This document shows, piece after piece, positions 24,040-36,319 of a DNA stretch of 64,000 nucleotides. The translations under genes and the position numbers were made by a program. The notes beneath the pieces are model-generated. The model had not been told where the DNA came from. It was given only the letters and a program-made list of their open reading frames with translations, and made no database searches. This DNA comes from Chinchilla lanigera (taxonomy: Eukaryota; Chordata; Mammalia; Rodentia; Chinchillidae): NCBI RefSeq assembly GCF_000276665.1, contig NW_004955463.1:7934005-7998004 (forward strand), written 5' to 3'. How positions within the stretch are numbered: the first letter of the stretch is position 1; each line of letters begins with the position of its first letter.

Positions 24040-25975
24040 TAAACATAAACTTTATTGGTATATTTTAGACATACATAGTGGTAGCATTCATAATTGGGAA
24101 TTTGTACCTGTATATGATATATATTGCTTCTTCTTCCTATTATCCTTTCCTCCCTTCAACCCCTCTTTTCCTCCTTATTTACAAAGGCTTTATGTCTCTT
24201 TTTTTCCTATTTTCTTTTTTTCCTTATCCATTCCTTCCTTTACCCTTCCCTCCATGTCTAGCTTCTCTTTACATTTGAACATTTTCTTCCTCTTTTTCAG
24301 TATCTATTATACATTTTGTTTCTTATTTGCACTTTCAGTTTCCCAGTCCAGAGAATCCAGGCTATCACATAGTTTGAACACGTGTGTCCCATGTATTTCA
24401 CTTAAAAGTATGGTCTTAGGGTACATCCACTTGCCTATAAATGTCCCAAGTTTATTCTTATTTACAAGAGAGTAGTACTCCATTGTATAAAAAAATGCAC
24501 ATCTTTTTTATCTATTCATAGGTTGATGGGCATTTGTGCTGTTCCCAAGGTTTAGCTATTACAAACCATGCAACTATAAACATGGGTGTGCATATATCAG
24601 TGTAGTATGATGCTTTTGATTCTTTCAGGAAGATACCAAAAAAAGGAATAGCTGGGGCAAATGGACTCTCTAATGTTAGCTTTTTGAGGAATCTCTGCTG
24701 ACTTCCATAGTGGTTGCACCAGTCTCCACTCCCACCAACACTGAGTTGCTTTTTCCTCACAGCTCCACCAGTAATTGTTAATGGTTAATTGCTTGATGAT
24801 AGCCATTCTTTCTGGGGTGAAATGGAATTTCATTTTAATTTGCATCTCTCAAATGATCAGTGATATTGAACTTTTTATATATTTATTTGCCATTTTTACT
24901 TCATCTATTCTATGTCTGTTCATAGCAGATGCTCATTTTTTGACTAGGTCTTTAAATTTTGGGGGAATCTGACTTTTTTAGTTCTTTATATATTCTAGAT
25001 ATTACTTTCTTGTCTAAGGAACAGCTGGCAAAATTTTTTCCTCACACTGCGCATTGTCTCTTCACTCTGTTGGTAGTTTCTTTTGCTATGCAAAGTTTTT
25101 TAATGAGATGAAATCCCAGTTGTTGATTCTTTGTGATAGTTCCTGTGGGATTGGGATTTTGTTCATAAAGTATTCCTGTCCTATCTTCCAGCAGATTTAG
25201 TGTTTCTACTTTAATATTTCGATCCTTGATCCATTTCAATTTTAGTTCAGTGTATGGTAAGAGATATGGGTCTAGGCTTTGGCATGTGGAAAGCCAGATT
25301 TTCCAGCACCATTTATTAAAGAGGTTATCTTTCTTCCAGTGAAGAAGAAAGTAAAAAACTTTTACAGTGAAAACTACAGTACTCTGAAAAAGGAAATCAA
25401 AGAGGATTATCAGAAAATGGAAAGATATCCCTTGTTCTTTGGTAGGAAGAACCAGTATAGTGAAAATGGCCATATTGCCAAAATTGTTATACAGATTTAA
25501 TGCAATCCTGATCAAAATGCCTATAGTATACTTCACAGAATTAGAGAAAGCAATCCTAAACTTTGTTTGGAACCAGAAGAGACCTAGAATAAGAAGTGCA
25601 ATTCTGGGCAACAAAGGCGAAGAACAGAATATCACAATCCCTGATGTGAAATTATACTACATATAATCCCAGTCCTCAGGATGCTAGGGCTGGAGAATCG
25701 CTGCAAGTCTGAGGACAGCCTGGGCTACAAAGTGAGCTCAAGTCCAGCCTGAACTGCATAGTGAGATTCTATCTCAAGACAAAAAAAAGGAAATTATATT
25801 ACAAATGTATACCAATAAAAACAGCATGGTACTGGAAAAAATAAACTAAAAATAACAACAACAAACAGATCTGAAGAACAATGGAACAGACTAGAAGATG
25901 CAGAAATAACTTCAAACACACTCAGCCACCTTATCATTAACAAAGGGGCCAACCACTTGTGTTTTTCTTATGATT
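24040..25975 (-). mobile_element. L1 with 5' inversion (twin-priming structure)
   Basis: 24040-25342 is antisense L1: 3' UTR, then the ORF2 C-terminal part. At 25343 orientation flips, and 25350-25975 is sense L1 ORF2 ('[20 protein letters not shown]', then '[19 protein letters not shown]'). The inverted piece is the ORF2 block immediately upstream of the piece that starts at 25342, so the two halves are contiguous in the source element with one end flipped. This is the known product of twin priming during L1 insertion. A B1 interrupts the inverted half at 25662-25789. Coding capacity is lost. Confidence 0.85.
25648..25803 (+). mobile_element. 5'-truncated B1 SINE in L1, with TSD
   Basis: The body (25662-25789) begins inside the B1 head at 'tataatcccagtcctcagga' and contains 'gacagcctgggctacaaagt' and 'agcctgaactgcatagtgag', ending in an A-rich tail. 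Flanks gaaattatactaca (25648-25661) and gaaattatattaca (25790-25803) form a 14-bp duplication with one mismatch. It inserted after the L1. Confidence 0.9.
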
Positions 25976-26323
25976 GGATTCGGGGTATCCATTTTTTGGG
26001 AGGATGACCTTATGTTATGAACTTTTTGAACTTGATCTTAATCACCTGGCTGAGGTCAGTGTTGGTTGGGTTTTGCTAATGATAAAGGTACCCCACACCT
26101 ACTTGTTGTGCTGTACTCCTTAGAAATGAATAATTCTATAAAGCAAATATTTAAGGAGTTGGAGGTTATGTCCCTCTTGCTTGAAAGCAGAATATCTCTA
26201 CAAATTATTTAGAATTCTTCTGCATAGATTTGTCTGATCTTCAGCACTGGTCAAATTTCTGTGCCACTCTTAGAACCAGCTAATTGTTCAAGAACATTAA
26301 CTTCTTTTATTGTAGAATGATTT
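25976..26323. other. Unassigned sequence
   Basis: No gene or named repeat was recognised between the inverted L1 and the next ID. Confidence 0.4.
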
Positions 26324-26481
26324 TAGAAATCAAGATTTTGGGGGCTGGGGATTTAGCTCAGCGGCAAAAGCGCCTGCCTGGCAAGCGCAAGGTCGTGAGT
26401 TTGGTTCCCGGTACTGGAGAAAAACAAAAAAAACAAAAACAAAAACAAACAAAAAAAACCAATGTAGAAATCAAGATTTTG
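26324..26481 (+). mobile_element. ID SINE, sense, with TSD and long A-rich tail
   Basis: The body starts 'ggggctggggatttagctca' at 26341 and continues 'gcctgcctggcaagcgcaag' and 'ggttcccggtactgg'. A tail of aaaaac-type units reaches 26459. A perfect 17-bp duplication tagaaatcaagattttg flanks it (26324-26340, 26465-26481). This is the only full ID in the forward direction with an intact head, so it is the best reference copy for the family. Its A-box region (tagctcagcggc) is intact; the B-box region is close to consensus. Confidence 0.96.
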
Positions 26482-26714
26482 GGGCCAGGGATAGTTGTTG
26501 CTATTGAGATGTCTTTGCTTCTTGGCCTTCTCAGCTGAGAAGGAATTCTGTGTTTAATAATTTTTCATATAAATATAACTATCAGTATTTCTGTAGGTAA
26601 TCTTATGCATTTCAATTAAATTAAAATAGATGTTTGCAATTATGTCTTCAGTTCTAATTTATCACCAAATGGGTTATTCTAATTGTTTCCTTTTGTTTGC
26701 CAATAACCTGCTGT
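26482..26714. other. Unassigned sequence
   Basis: Short AT-rich interval, nothing recognised. Confidence 0.4.
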
Positions 26715-27060
26715 CTTAGTCACTTTTCTCATTCCTGGAGCACAATACTCAACATCCACAAATTAAAAGAGGAGAAGTTTAATTTGGCTGATGGTACCAG
26801 GGGATTTAGTTATGGTTAGCAGGGTTCAAGGAAGAAACATCATGGCAGAAGAGCATGGTGGAGCAAAGAGGCTTGGTTTGTGGCAGTGAGAAAGCAAAGA
26901 AAGGGAACAGTACCAGAGAGAAAAGGTCCAGGGAACATATATAGCACTAAAGTCACACCTCCATGACCCACCGAGACACACTCAGAAGTATGCATTATTA
27001 ATCCCCCAGGGAGCTCCCAAGCCAAACAGGATGACAAAATGAAGTTTAACCACCACACCG
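26715..27060 (-). mobile_element. MaLR-like LTR, antisense
   Basis: Begins 'tgtcttagtcacttttctca', followed by an 'aagtttaatttggctgatgg' segment and 'cagaagagcatggtggagca'. This is the antisense order of ERVL-MaLR-type LTRs. A sister-like copy begins at 52118. LTR class is inferred from the ends and order, and no internal region is attached. Confidence 0.55.
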
Positions 27061-27099
27061 TCTAAGCCAATAGTAAGAAATTTAGCTGGCTCTGTTCTG

Positions 27100-27579
27100 T
27101 TTGCCATTTACTTAGCTGTTCTGTTCTATTATATATGTATACTGGCTGCAGAATTCTTAAGCTGCACTCCTATGACAAACAGTTTTATAAACTAGAATAC
27201 TGAGCTAATGCATACTCTTATGAACTCCATTCATTTCCAAAGTTACTTAGAAGAGCATCTACTCCTCCCCCTTGTGGTAAAGTTGTTTCAGACATTTATA
27301 ATATAGCTAGATTCTTCTGTCATAATATATGATTACATCCCCTAAACTCCTAAATGAATTTTTAAAATGTGTATATATTGTCTGCTCTATCCTGTAAAGT
27401 TCTATGGGTTTCAAAAAATACACAGCGGCCTGCATCCATTTTTACAGAATCATGTATAATAGTGTCACTGCCCTAAAAATGCACTATTCCTCACCTACTT
27501 AACACTGTTCCCCCCAAAATTGCTAGCAGTGATGGATATGTTTACTGCCTTAAGTGTTTTGGTTTTCCAAAGTGTCAGT

Positions 27580-27619
<40 letters not shown>

Positions 27620-30600
27620 ATTTTATTTTTTACACATTGTCTTCTTTCACGTAGCAATGACTTAAGTTTTATCCATGTATGTGTTGTTTGATAACCCATA
27701 TTTTTAACACTGAATAGTATTCTGTTGTATGTATTTATCACAATTTATTTATCCACTCACTTACTGAAAGACATCATACTTGCACCTAGTTTGGGGCAAT
27801 TATAAATATAGTATCTATAAGTATTTTCATGCTGTCTTTTAAATTTGCATTTTTATTGGTACCTGTTTGTAGTACATAATGTTTACATCCCTTGTGGAGA
27901 ATTGGTACATCTACCGAACACATCTCAAGTTTTTTCATTCTCTTCCCTGCTCCACCTCTCACTTGCAGATTTTGCCTGAACACAAGTTTTCAAATCAATT
28001 GAGCAAATATCTAGTGGTACACTGGCTTGTTTTCAGGGTAAGAGTATTTTCGGTGTTGTGAAACTGTTTCAAAGTATCTTTCAGAGTATCTGTACCATTT
28101 TGCACTCCCATCAGCAGGAAATGAGTGTTCTGTTAGCATGCATGCTTGCCAGAAAGTGGGACTGTCAATTTGAGGGGAATTTTAATCACTCTAAAAGGTG
28201 GGCCATGGTAGCTTGTTGCTTTAATTTGCATTTCTCTGTGACATATGATGTTAAACATATTCATATTATTTTCCACTTGTATTTTTTTTGGTGAGATACA
28301 TATTCATATCTTTTGCCCATTTAAAAAATTGGGTTGTGTGGTTTTTATTATTGAGTTTTATGAGTCCTTATGTATTGTAATATAAGTCCTTAAGCAGATA
28401 TATGTTACAAATACTATTCCCTCCCAGTATATGGCTTCTCTTTTCATCTTAACAGTGTCTTTCATAGGAGTTACAATTTTCAGTAAATTAAACTTATATT
28501 TTCTTTCATAGAGCATGTACAATCATGAGTGTGTATACATATGTAAAATTCATTATCAAACACAAGGTCATGTGCATTTTTTTCTTCTTCTAGAAGATTT
28601 TAAATTTTGCATTTTTTATTTAGGTCTAACAAACAGTTTGAGTTCATTTTTATAAAAATTGTAAGTTTCTGCATCAAGATTTATTTTTTCATGTATGTAT
28701 CGAATCCCAGTTTTTCTAGCATCAGGTTTTGAAATGAATTTTAATTTCTCCTTTATTGCTTTGTGTTTTTGACAGAAGTCAATTGACTATATTTGTGTGA
28801 ATATATTTATATGATCTCTCTTTTTTTCTGTTGGTCTATATATGTCTTCTTTTGCAATACTATGCGCCTTTGTTACTGTTAGTTTCATAGTAAGTCTTGA
28901 AGTTGGTTCGTATGAATCCTCCAATTTGTTATTCTTCAGCGTGATGTTAGTATTCTAAGTCTTCTGCCTTTCTATATAAACTTCAGAATTATTTTGCAAT
29001 ATTTACAAAATAGATTGCTGGTCTCTGGATTGGGATTGCTCTGACTCTATAGACAAAGTTAGAGAAAAGTGACTTCTTGACAACAGTGTCTTCCAATCCA
29101 TGAACATGAAATACCTCTTCATTTATTTACATTTTCTCCATTAGTGTTTTACAGCTTTTCATCAGCATGTGTTACATTCACACCTAAATATTTCTTTTTT
29201 TTCTTTTTAGAACCTCTGTCAAATAGTATTATTTTAAAATTTCAGAATCCAATTGTTCACTAATGGTATATAGCAAAGCCGTTTACTTTTAAATAAATGA
29301 CCTTGTATCCTGGAATCTATATTTCAAAATATGTTTATATTTCTCTTGAGATGTGTTCTGTGACTCATGGATTAGTCAAAGTATGCTCTTTAATTTTTGG
29401 ATATCTAGAGATTTTCCAGCTGTCTTTGTGTTCTTGATTTCTGGCTTAATTCCAGTATGTCTGAAAACATACTTTACATGATTTTTATTCTTTACATTTG
29501 TTAATATGTGATTTATGTCCTATAATATAGTTTATCTTAGTGAGTGTTCCAAGGTTTAGAAGAATATGTATTCTGCTATTGTTGTATGGGATATAATATA
29601 AATACCTCTTAGATTAAGTGGATTGGTGATTGATAATTCAGGTCATCCATATTCTTAATGGTTTACTTCCTGCTAAACTTACAATTACTGAGGTAAGGGT
29701 GTTGAAGTCTAACTATAACAGTGCATTTGCTTATTCATCTTTTAGTTCTACCAGTTTTTGGATTTTATATTCAGGTCATATATTTTAATGTCCTGTTTTC
29801 AGTGCACACATATTCATGATTGTTATGTCATATTGTTACGGAGATCTGACTTCTTCATAATTACAGTATCCCTTTTTGTTACTGATTATTTTCTTTGATT
29901 TGAAATTTGCATAGTCTGACGTCAATACACATACTCAGCTCTCTGTCGGTTTATGTTAGCATAGTACATTCTTCATCGTTGCTTTATTTTTAACTCACCT
30001 CAGTATATCACAAGTGGGTATCCTGTAGACAATATAATGTCTTGATTTTTATTTTCTCTGATGATGTCTGTATTTTAATTGGTGCATTTAGAACTGTTAC
30101 ATTTAAGATAATTATTGATATATTTGAAGTATGCCATCACATTTATAACTGTTTTCTATTTGTTGCATTTATTGTTTCTTCTTTCCTCTTTTTCTGCATT
30201 CTTTTCTTAGTTGAAACATTTTATACGGTTGCATTTTAACTCTTTGCTTAGCATGTAAATTATACTTTCAAAAAAATAGTAGTTGCTCTCGTTTTAAACT
30301 AATCCAAGTCTGCTTTCATATAACACTCTGCTCTTTTACATGCACCATAGCTGACTTATAGCAAAGTATTGTCTGTTTTGCCCTCCTATCCCTTATCATC
30401 TTGCTGTAATTCATTTTATCATAATCATTTATCATAATTACCAATCATTACTAAATCGACTAATTTGAACAGTCATGTATTAGTTCAGTCAAGAATAAGA
30501 AAAAGTATTTTATTTTAACTCTATGACTTCCCTTGTTTTATTATGGTTGATCTATTTTTGATCTATATCGTTTTCTTTCTTCCTGAACTTCTTCCACAAT

Positions 30601-31060
30601 TATTGCAGGTAATGTCTGCTGGTGGTGAGTAAACTCAGTTTTTGATCTTTCTTTCTTTCTCAATTTTGAGGTAAAATTTTGCCAGGTATATACTTCTAGG
30701 TTGGTGCATTTTTCTTCTTTCAACACTTGAAATATTTCATTTCATTCATTCTTCTCTTATTTGCACGGTTTTGTGGTGAGAAGTCCACTATCTTATTTTT
30801 GTTCCTCTGCAGGTAAGGTGTTTTTTTGCCCTCTAGCTTTTTTCAAGGTTTTCATTTTAGATTCTGGTTTTGTTTAGTGTGAATATGGTATGTCGAGGTG
30901 TTTGATTTTTCTTTGAAGTATGAGGTTTTTTTCTTAGAATTAAATCACTGTTCAAATTCTCCAACTGCCCATTCCTGCTTCTTTCATTCTTTTCTACAGG
31001 TGTTGATTCTAGGAATACTCTCTAATAATCATGTTATTTGCTGATTTGCTTTTCAGAATA
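27100..31060 (-). mobile_element. Ancient L1 (about 4 kb), antisense
   Basis: Antisense order is preserved throughout: 3' UTR ('attgtctgctctatcctgta', 27380), ORF2 C-terminus (about 27720-28300), RT region (about 28800-29300), endonuclease region (about 29350-30100, 'gagattttccagctgtcttt') and ORF1 side ('gtatatacttctaggttggt', 30686). Divergence is high and no frame longer than about 80 codons survives, fitting an L1MA/L1MB-age element. A (TA)n tract lies at 27579-27620. A secondary L1-3'UTR-like stretch ('gtagtacataatgtttacat') at about 27840-27990 may be a small later insertion. Confidence 0.8.
27579..27620. repeat. (TA)n microsatellite
   Basis: About 42 bp of alternating TA with one 'tg' interruption, inside the ancient L1. 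Confidence 0.95.
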
Positions 31061-31149
31061 TAACTTCCAGAGAACCCAGTCTACAACAGATCCTGATACA
31101 CAGCACAAGATCTTGAATTTTAAGATTGATGCTATTAGATGATGATCCC

Positions 31150-31640
31150 TTTTGCAGGTGTTGCGAGGGTTGAATTCATTTCAGCATGTGTGGTAGAGAG
31201 AATAAATGATTGTGACTATGAGCCATACTGTAGTAGATTGTGAACATGGTCCCTGTTCTTTGCTGCTCCTCACATTCATATCCTTCAACATATTGCTTGT
31301 CAATATTCTCTTTTTCTCACATTATGCCCGGCTGTATGACTTGCTTTGTCTCAGGATGAGGCAGAAGTAACAGTGTGCCAATAAGAGCATAAGCTTTAGA
31401 ATGTCTTACATATTTCCTTTCATGCCATTTTGTTTCTGTACTTCAGCCTGCTTGGAACTGAGATATATGTGGAGTAAAGCCAATTCATCAAAATCATTTA
31501 AGTTGAGATTAGCATAAATCAGCTGGAAGCCAGGGGTGTAGATATGTGAGCTGGCTCAGCAGATGTACCAAACCAATTGTATGTTATTACAGTTGCATTT
31601 TTGGCTATTTGTCATGCAGCATTATTATGGCAATAGGAAA
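31150..31640 (+). mobile_element. MLT1-like LTR (MaLR), sense
   Basis: The right end reads 'atgcagcattattatggcaa' then 'taggaaactggaac', the typical 3' terminus of MLT1-type LTRs. Upstream 'agagagaataaatgattgtg' and 'cagcctgcttggaactgaga' fit a diverged body. The 5' limit is approximate. Confidence 0.6.
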
Positions 31641-31879
31641 CTGGAACAAGGGAAGTTAAAAACCACAATGTGTGTAGATGCATATTGGATTATAAAGCTA
31701 TAAGGTTGTGCAACTGAGCATTATGAAGATTACAACATTGGTGGAGTTTGAGGAGAGAAGGATATTCATTTCTAGAACAGGACACATGAAGATCTGCTCA
31801 AGTATCCTCCAAAGCTTTATTTCTTGACCTAATTGATGATAGTGAGTGTGGTATTATAAAAAAATCATGGAGCTACAAT
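31641..31879. other. Unassigned sequence
   Basis: Short interval between the LTR and the next L1, nothing recognised. Confidence 0.4.
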
Positions 31880-33700
31880 TTTTTTCTTTTTTAAATTGTG
31901 AATTGACAAATTATTGCACATAAAGTGCAAAGTGATATTATAATTTATGAATACAGTGTGGAATAATTAAATCAGGTTAATTAAGATATGTATCACTTCA
32001 AATATGTATCATTTTAATAATGAGAACATTTGAAATTTTTAGTTTAGCAATTTTGAAATGTACAACATACTATTAATTACTATAGTCACCATGCTAGGCA
32101 ATATATTTATAAACAAAGCCAAACAAAACAAAACCCTTATTTCATCTGTCTCACTGAGACTTTGAACCCTTTGGCCATGAGTGTCACCTCCCTCTAGCCT
32201 TTGGTAACTTATTCCACCCTTTTTTTTTTTTCTATGAATTTGATTGTTTTAGATTCTACATATTGAGAACATGTAGTATGTATCTTTCTTTGCCTGGATT
32301 ATTTCACTTAGTATAATATTTTCCAGTGTCATCCATGTTGCTGAAAATAACAAAGTTTCTTTTTTAAGGTTTAATAGTACTCTGTGGCTTATATGTATGC
32401 CACATTTCCCCCCAGTCATCTGTTGATTCTGTAACTTTGGTTGATTCTATAACTTGACTATTTTGAATTGTGCTGCAATTAACATGGATTGCAGATCTTA
32501 TCAACACACTGACTTTGAATATTTTAGGTAAATATTCAGAAATGAGAATGCTGGATCATATGGTAACTCTATTTTTAGTGTTCTAAGGAACCTTTTAGAG
32601 TTTTCCATATTATCTGTACTGATTTACATTCCTAACCACAATGTAAACATTCTCTATAGTATTTCCATACCTTAACATTTATCTTTTGTCTTTTTAGTAA
32701 TAGCCATTCTACCAGGTCTGAGATGAGATAACATGTCATTTTGATACCAATTTTGCTAATGATTAGTGATGTTGAGAATTTTTTATATATTTGTTGGTCA
32801 TTTATATGTCTTTTTTGAGAGGTGTCTATTCAAATTTTTTGCACATTTTCACTGGATTATTTAGTTTTTTTTTTTTCTATTGAGCTGTTTGCTTTTTCTA
32901 ATATATTTTGGATATTAACCCCTTAATAAATGTATGGATTGGAAATGTTTTCTTCAAACTCACATTGTCTCTACTTTACAGAAAGTTTTTCTTTACATGT
33001 AACACCATTTACCTATTTTTGCTTTTGATGCTTGTGTATTTGGGGTCAACCTAAAATATCATTACTAAGATTAATTCAGGTACTTTACCCCTATGCTTTC
33101 TTTTAGAAGTTTCATGGTTTCAGGTTTTAGGTTTGAGTATTTAATCCATTTTGTACTTAATTTGTATGTATGGTATGAGATAAATAAGTGTCCAATTTTA
33201 GTCTTCTGCAAAAGTGCATTGAGTTTATTCAATATCAGCACCATTTATTGAACAGATTGTCCTCTGACTGTTGTATATTTTTGGGCATGGTACAGGCATA
33301 AAAATAGAAACATTGATCAGTGAAACAGAACAGAGAACCCAGAAATAAACTCGTGAGTTTATTTTTATGCCTGTGCCATGCTATTTGAGTTACTCTTTGC
33401 AATATAGCTGGAAATCAAGTAGTACAGTGTAATAATTCCAGTTTTTTCTTTTTGTTATGATTGCTTTGACTATTCAGGTGTCTTTGTGGTTCTGTATGAA
33501 TTTTAGTATTGCTTTTTCCATTTTCAAGAAAAATGACAAGGACTTTTGACAAGGATTGAACTGAATTTATAGATCACTTTGAGAATATGGACATCTTTTT
33601 ATTTTCTTTTAAAATTTTTATTTTTTGTTAGCACATTTTGCAGTACATAATGATTAAATCATAACATAGTATATCTTTCCTTTGTGTATACATGTATCTC
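31880..33700 (-). mobile_element. Ancient L1 3' half, antisense, with local inversion
   Basis: A 3' UTR-like part ('catgctaggcaatatattta', 'ttgattgttttagattctac') leads into the ORF2 C-terminal region ('attttccagtgtcatccatg', 'caccatttattgaacagatt'). A short internal inversion lies at 33285-33381. The right part (33600-33720, 'gcagtacataatgattaaat') resembles another L1 3' UTR and may be a separate piece. No coding capacity. Confidence 0.75.
33285..33381. repeat. 21-bp inverted repeat flanking inverted L1 segment
   Basis: gcatggtacaggcataaaaat (33285-33305) pairs with its reverse complement at 33361-33381 with one mismatch. The 55-bp spacer is in sense L1 orientation ('acagagaacccagaaataaa') while both flanks are antisense, so the spacer was flipped in place. 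Confidence 0.85.
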
Positions 33701-33720
33701 TCTTTCTGTTTCTCTCATTC

Positions 33721-34222
33721 ATGTTTTATAGTTTTTAGGTCTTTTACTTCCTTGGTTAAATTTATTCTGAATTATTTAATCTTTTTTATAGTGATTGGAA
33801 TTGGGGTCGTTCTTTAAACTTTTTTTGGAAAGTTCATTAAAAGGTATCAATTTTAAAAATGATTTTTCTCAAGGTATTATATTTAACAATTTTAAAAAGG
33901 CTAAAATAGTTTTAAAAATTATGTAATTCAAAGCCTTTTGAGTGAAATTGCCTAGAGAAGTTAAAAGGAACACATAAGTATTTAGCTGAACGACTAATCT
34001 AGTCTCGATTTAGATTCACATGATGAGAGAAAAATAATAAATGAAAAAATAATATTCAAAAGAATAATTATATTCTCAAGGAGAAGAGCAAAAATATAGC
34101 AAATTAATGGAGAATTTTACACCAAGATGCTAAAGTGTTCTGTTAGGGAAGCATACGAAATCTCTTCCCTGAGGAAAAAAAAATCATATTTCTGAAATTG
34201 GTGGAAGGTATCACTCTCAAGA
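33721..34222. other. Unassigned AT-rich sequence
   Basis: Starts with possible L1-derived text ('ttttaggtcttttacttcct' near 33735) and then becomes unassignable. No gene recognised. Confidence 0.4.
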
Positions 34223-34346
34223 AATAAGGGTTTGGGTGGAGGATACAGCTCAGCGCGACAGTGCCTGCATGGCAAGTGCAAAGTCCTGAGTTTCATTCTG
34301 GTACCAAAACAAAAACAAAACAGAACAATGAAAGCAATAAGGGTTT
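34223..34346 (+). mobile_element. ID SINE, sense, with TSD
   Basis: The body is diverged ('ggatacagctcagcgcgaca', 'gcctgcatggcaagtgcaaa', 'tgagtttcattctggtacc') with an A-rich tail. A perfect 11-bp duplication aataagggttt flanks it (34223-34233, 34336-34346). Confidence 0.88.
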
Positions 34347-34849
34347 ATTTTAGGAGATACCTTTTATGAATCACAACTCTGTAAGTTTCTGTTTAAACAA
34401 TTCCTTTGCTCACCAAAGAAGGTAGGTGTATACGGCCCATTTAAGAAGGCTATCTACTGACACATATGGACTGATAAATTTTCCATTGTGTGTGTGCAGG
34501 CCTTCAAGACACAGATTTCACCAATGACCCATTCTTTTAGCCTCAGATGGTGGATTCAGAAACTCCCATTTTCACTTTATATGTACTTAGCTCATGTTAT
34601 AAAAATCCTTATAACAAGTGGTAAGTTCTTCCAGAACTCATGGAACTTATTTGTCAAGGGCACATTGTATACTATATGGGTGGTTTATCAGTGGTGTTTT
34701 AAACTCTGTTTATTGAATCCCTTAAATATAGCTCTTTGACAAATATCAGAATCTACTGTCTACAATTACAAAATCATTTATTTCTGTTCTTTAAATTTCT
34801 TTCTTGGTGGAATCACATATTTCAAAAAAATTTCTCACCCTTCATTGTC
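34347..34849. other. Unassigned sequence
   Basis: No gene or named repeat. The 83-codon plus frame at 34488-34739 has no recognisable motif. Confidence 0.35.
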
Positions 34850-34953
34850 TTGCTATGTTTTCTTTTTTTTTGGTACTGAGAATCAAACTCAGGGCCTTGT
34901 GTTTGCCAGGCAGGAGCTATGCTGCTGAGCTACATCTCCGGCCCTTGCTATGT
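34850..34953 (-). mobile_element. ID SINE, antisense, with TSD
   Basis: The body has 'ggtactgagaatcaaactca', 'gggccttgtgtttgccaggc' and 'gagctacatctccggccc'. A perfect 9-bp duplication ttgctatgt flanks it (34850-34858, 34945-34953). Confidence 0.9.
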
Positions 34954-35142
34954 ATTTTCATACCTTGTTAAAATGCAGGACATATGATAATCAAGCAGTA
35001 GCATCCACTGAAGTTGTCTTCTTGAAGATTCTTTCATATACAAATTCAGAAAGTTCTGTTGGTCTTTTTACAAATTACCATTGATTGAGTTTAAAGACAG
35101 ATGGACTGGACTCTTAGAGTCTGCCTACCTGTTCCAATTATG

Positions 35143-35275
35143 TTGTTTTTCTTTTCCTAGAGTGAGGTTGCACGTTGCTTAGGCTGATCTCAAACTCCTG
35201 GATTCATGAAGTCCTTTTGCCTCAATCTCCCAAATAGCTGGGGTTAGAGGTGTGTACTACCATCTCCAATTTCAG
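35143..35275 (-). mobile_element. B1 SINE, antisense
   Basis: 'ttgcttaggctgatctcaaa', 'ctcctggattcatgaagtcc' and 'ctcaatctcccaaatagctg' follow an antisense B1/7SL-derived monomer. Diverged, duplication not clear. Confidence 0.8.
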
Positions 35276-36288
35276 GTGCCTTTGTTTAAAATTAACAAAA
35301 GTGCTGGTACACAAAGTGGACTCATCCAAACTTTTTAGGGCTCCTGCTAGATCTGGAGAAACCTCCTTATGGTAAGCCAGTCCTCTTTTTAATTTACCAG
35401 TCTGGCTTTCATTTATTCTGAGACAAGATTAATTTATTCTCTGTATTTTTCATTAAAATAGAATCCTACTAAAAATACTGGTGAAGAATAAGGCAAGGAA
35501 GATGCCATCATATTTGTTTGAAAATCACATTTGCATAACAAGATAGGATTTTTTATTTAGATTTTCATGAATCTGAGGAGTAATTAAAATCTTTACAAAA
35601 CAATGCTTACCTTTAGGTTTTTTTGCAACTTGCTTTAGAAAATGTTCACATTTTTATTTGATATTTGTAATGATTGCGCAGACTATGTATAAAAATTGCA
35701 GACATTTTAAAATCTGCCTTTTAGCCAGTTTGCATCAAGTATTTTAAAGTAAGTATATTTCATTAGAGATAATGTTGAGTAGGTATATTTACCTTACTAT
35801 ATCTATGGCGGTATGCATCCCAATCCTGTCATATATATTCTTTTCTAGTACTATAGAAAGAGATGATGGCTCTTAAGTAGGCAGTTTGCGGAAAGAAAAA
35901 TATCTAAATGCTGCTTTTTAGGGATAAGCTGATAGTAATACCAAAGTATTAAAAATACCCCAAGAAACCTGTTCAAAATCAACATCTCTCTTCAATCTGT
36001 GGATAAGATAGAAGTTAGATGTGTATTCTCTGTAAAGCACATAAAAGAACAAGTCTTCAGTTTAAAGAATGTAATAGCCTGAGAACCCCTTGAGAATGTA
36101 GATTAATGGAGGTTACTTAGAGAATTGCAGGACATAGGAAATCCAGCTAGTGAATGTGTAACACTTGGATCCAAAAGCTAAAATGCTATCTCATGAGGCA
36201 AAAGCAAACAAAGAAAAATATCCAGAGATGTAATAAAATACTGATGATGTAAGTTTTTCCTGTTGTAGTTTTGGCTTTTCAGATTATA

Positions 36289-36319
<31 letters not shown>

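Noticed and set aside
25042..25635. 197-codon minus-strand open frame
   Set aside because: Only the part from 25042 to about 25342, and not the rest, is in L1 ORF2 sense; the frame runs across the inversion junction by chance, so it is L1 debris.
26341..26420. tRNA-Ala-like gene
   Set aside because: The tRNA-like text is the head of an ID SINE: it continues into an A-rich tail and is bounded by a target duplication, so it is a retroposon and not a tRNA gene.
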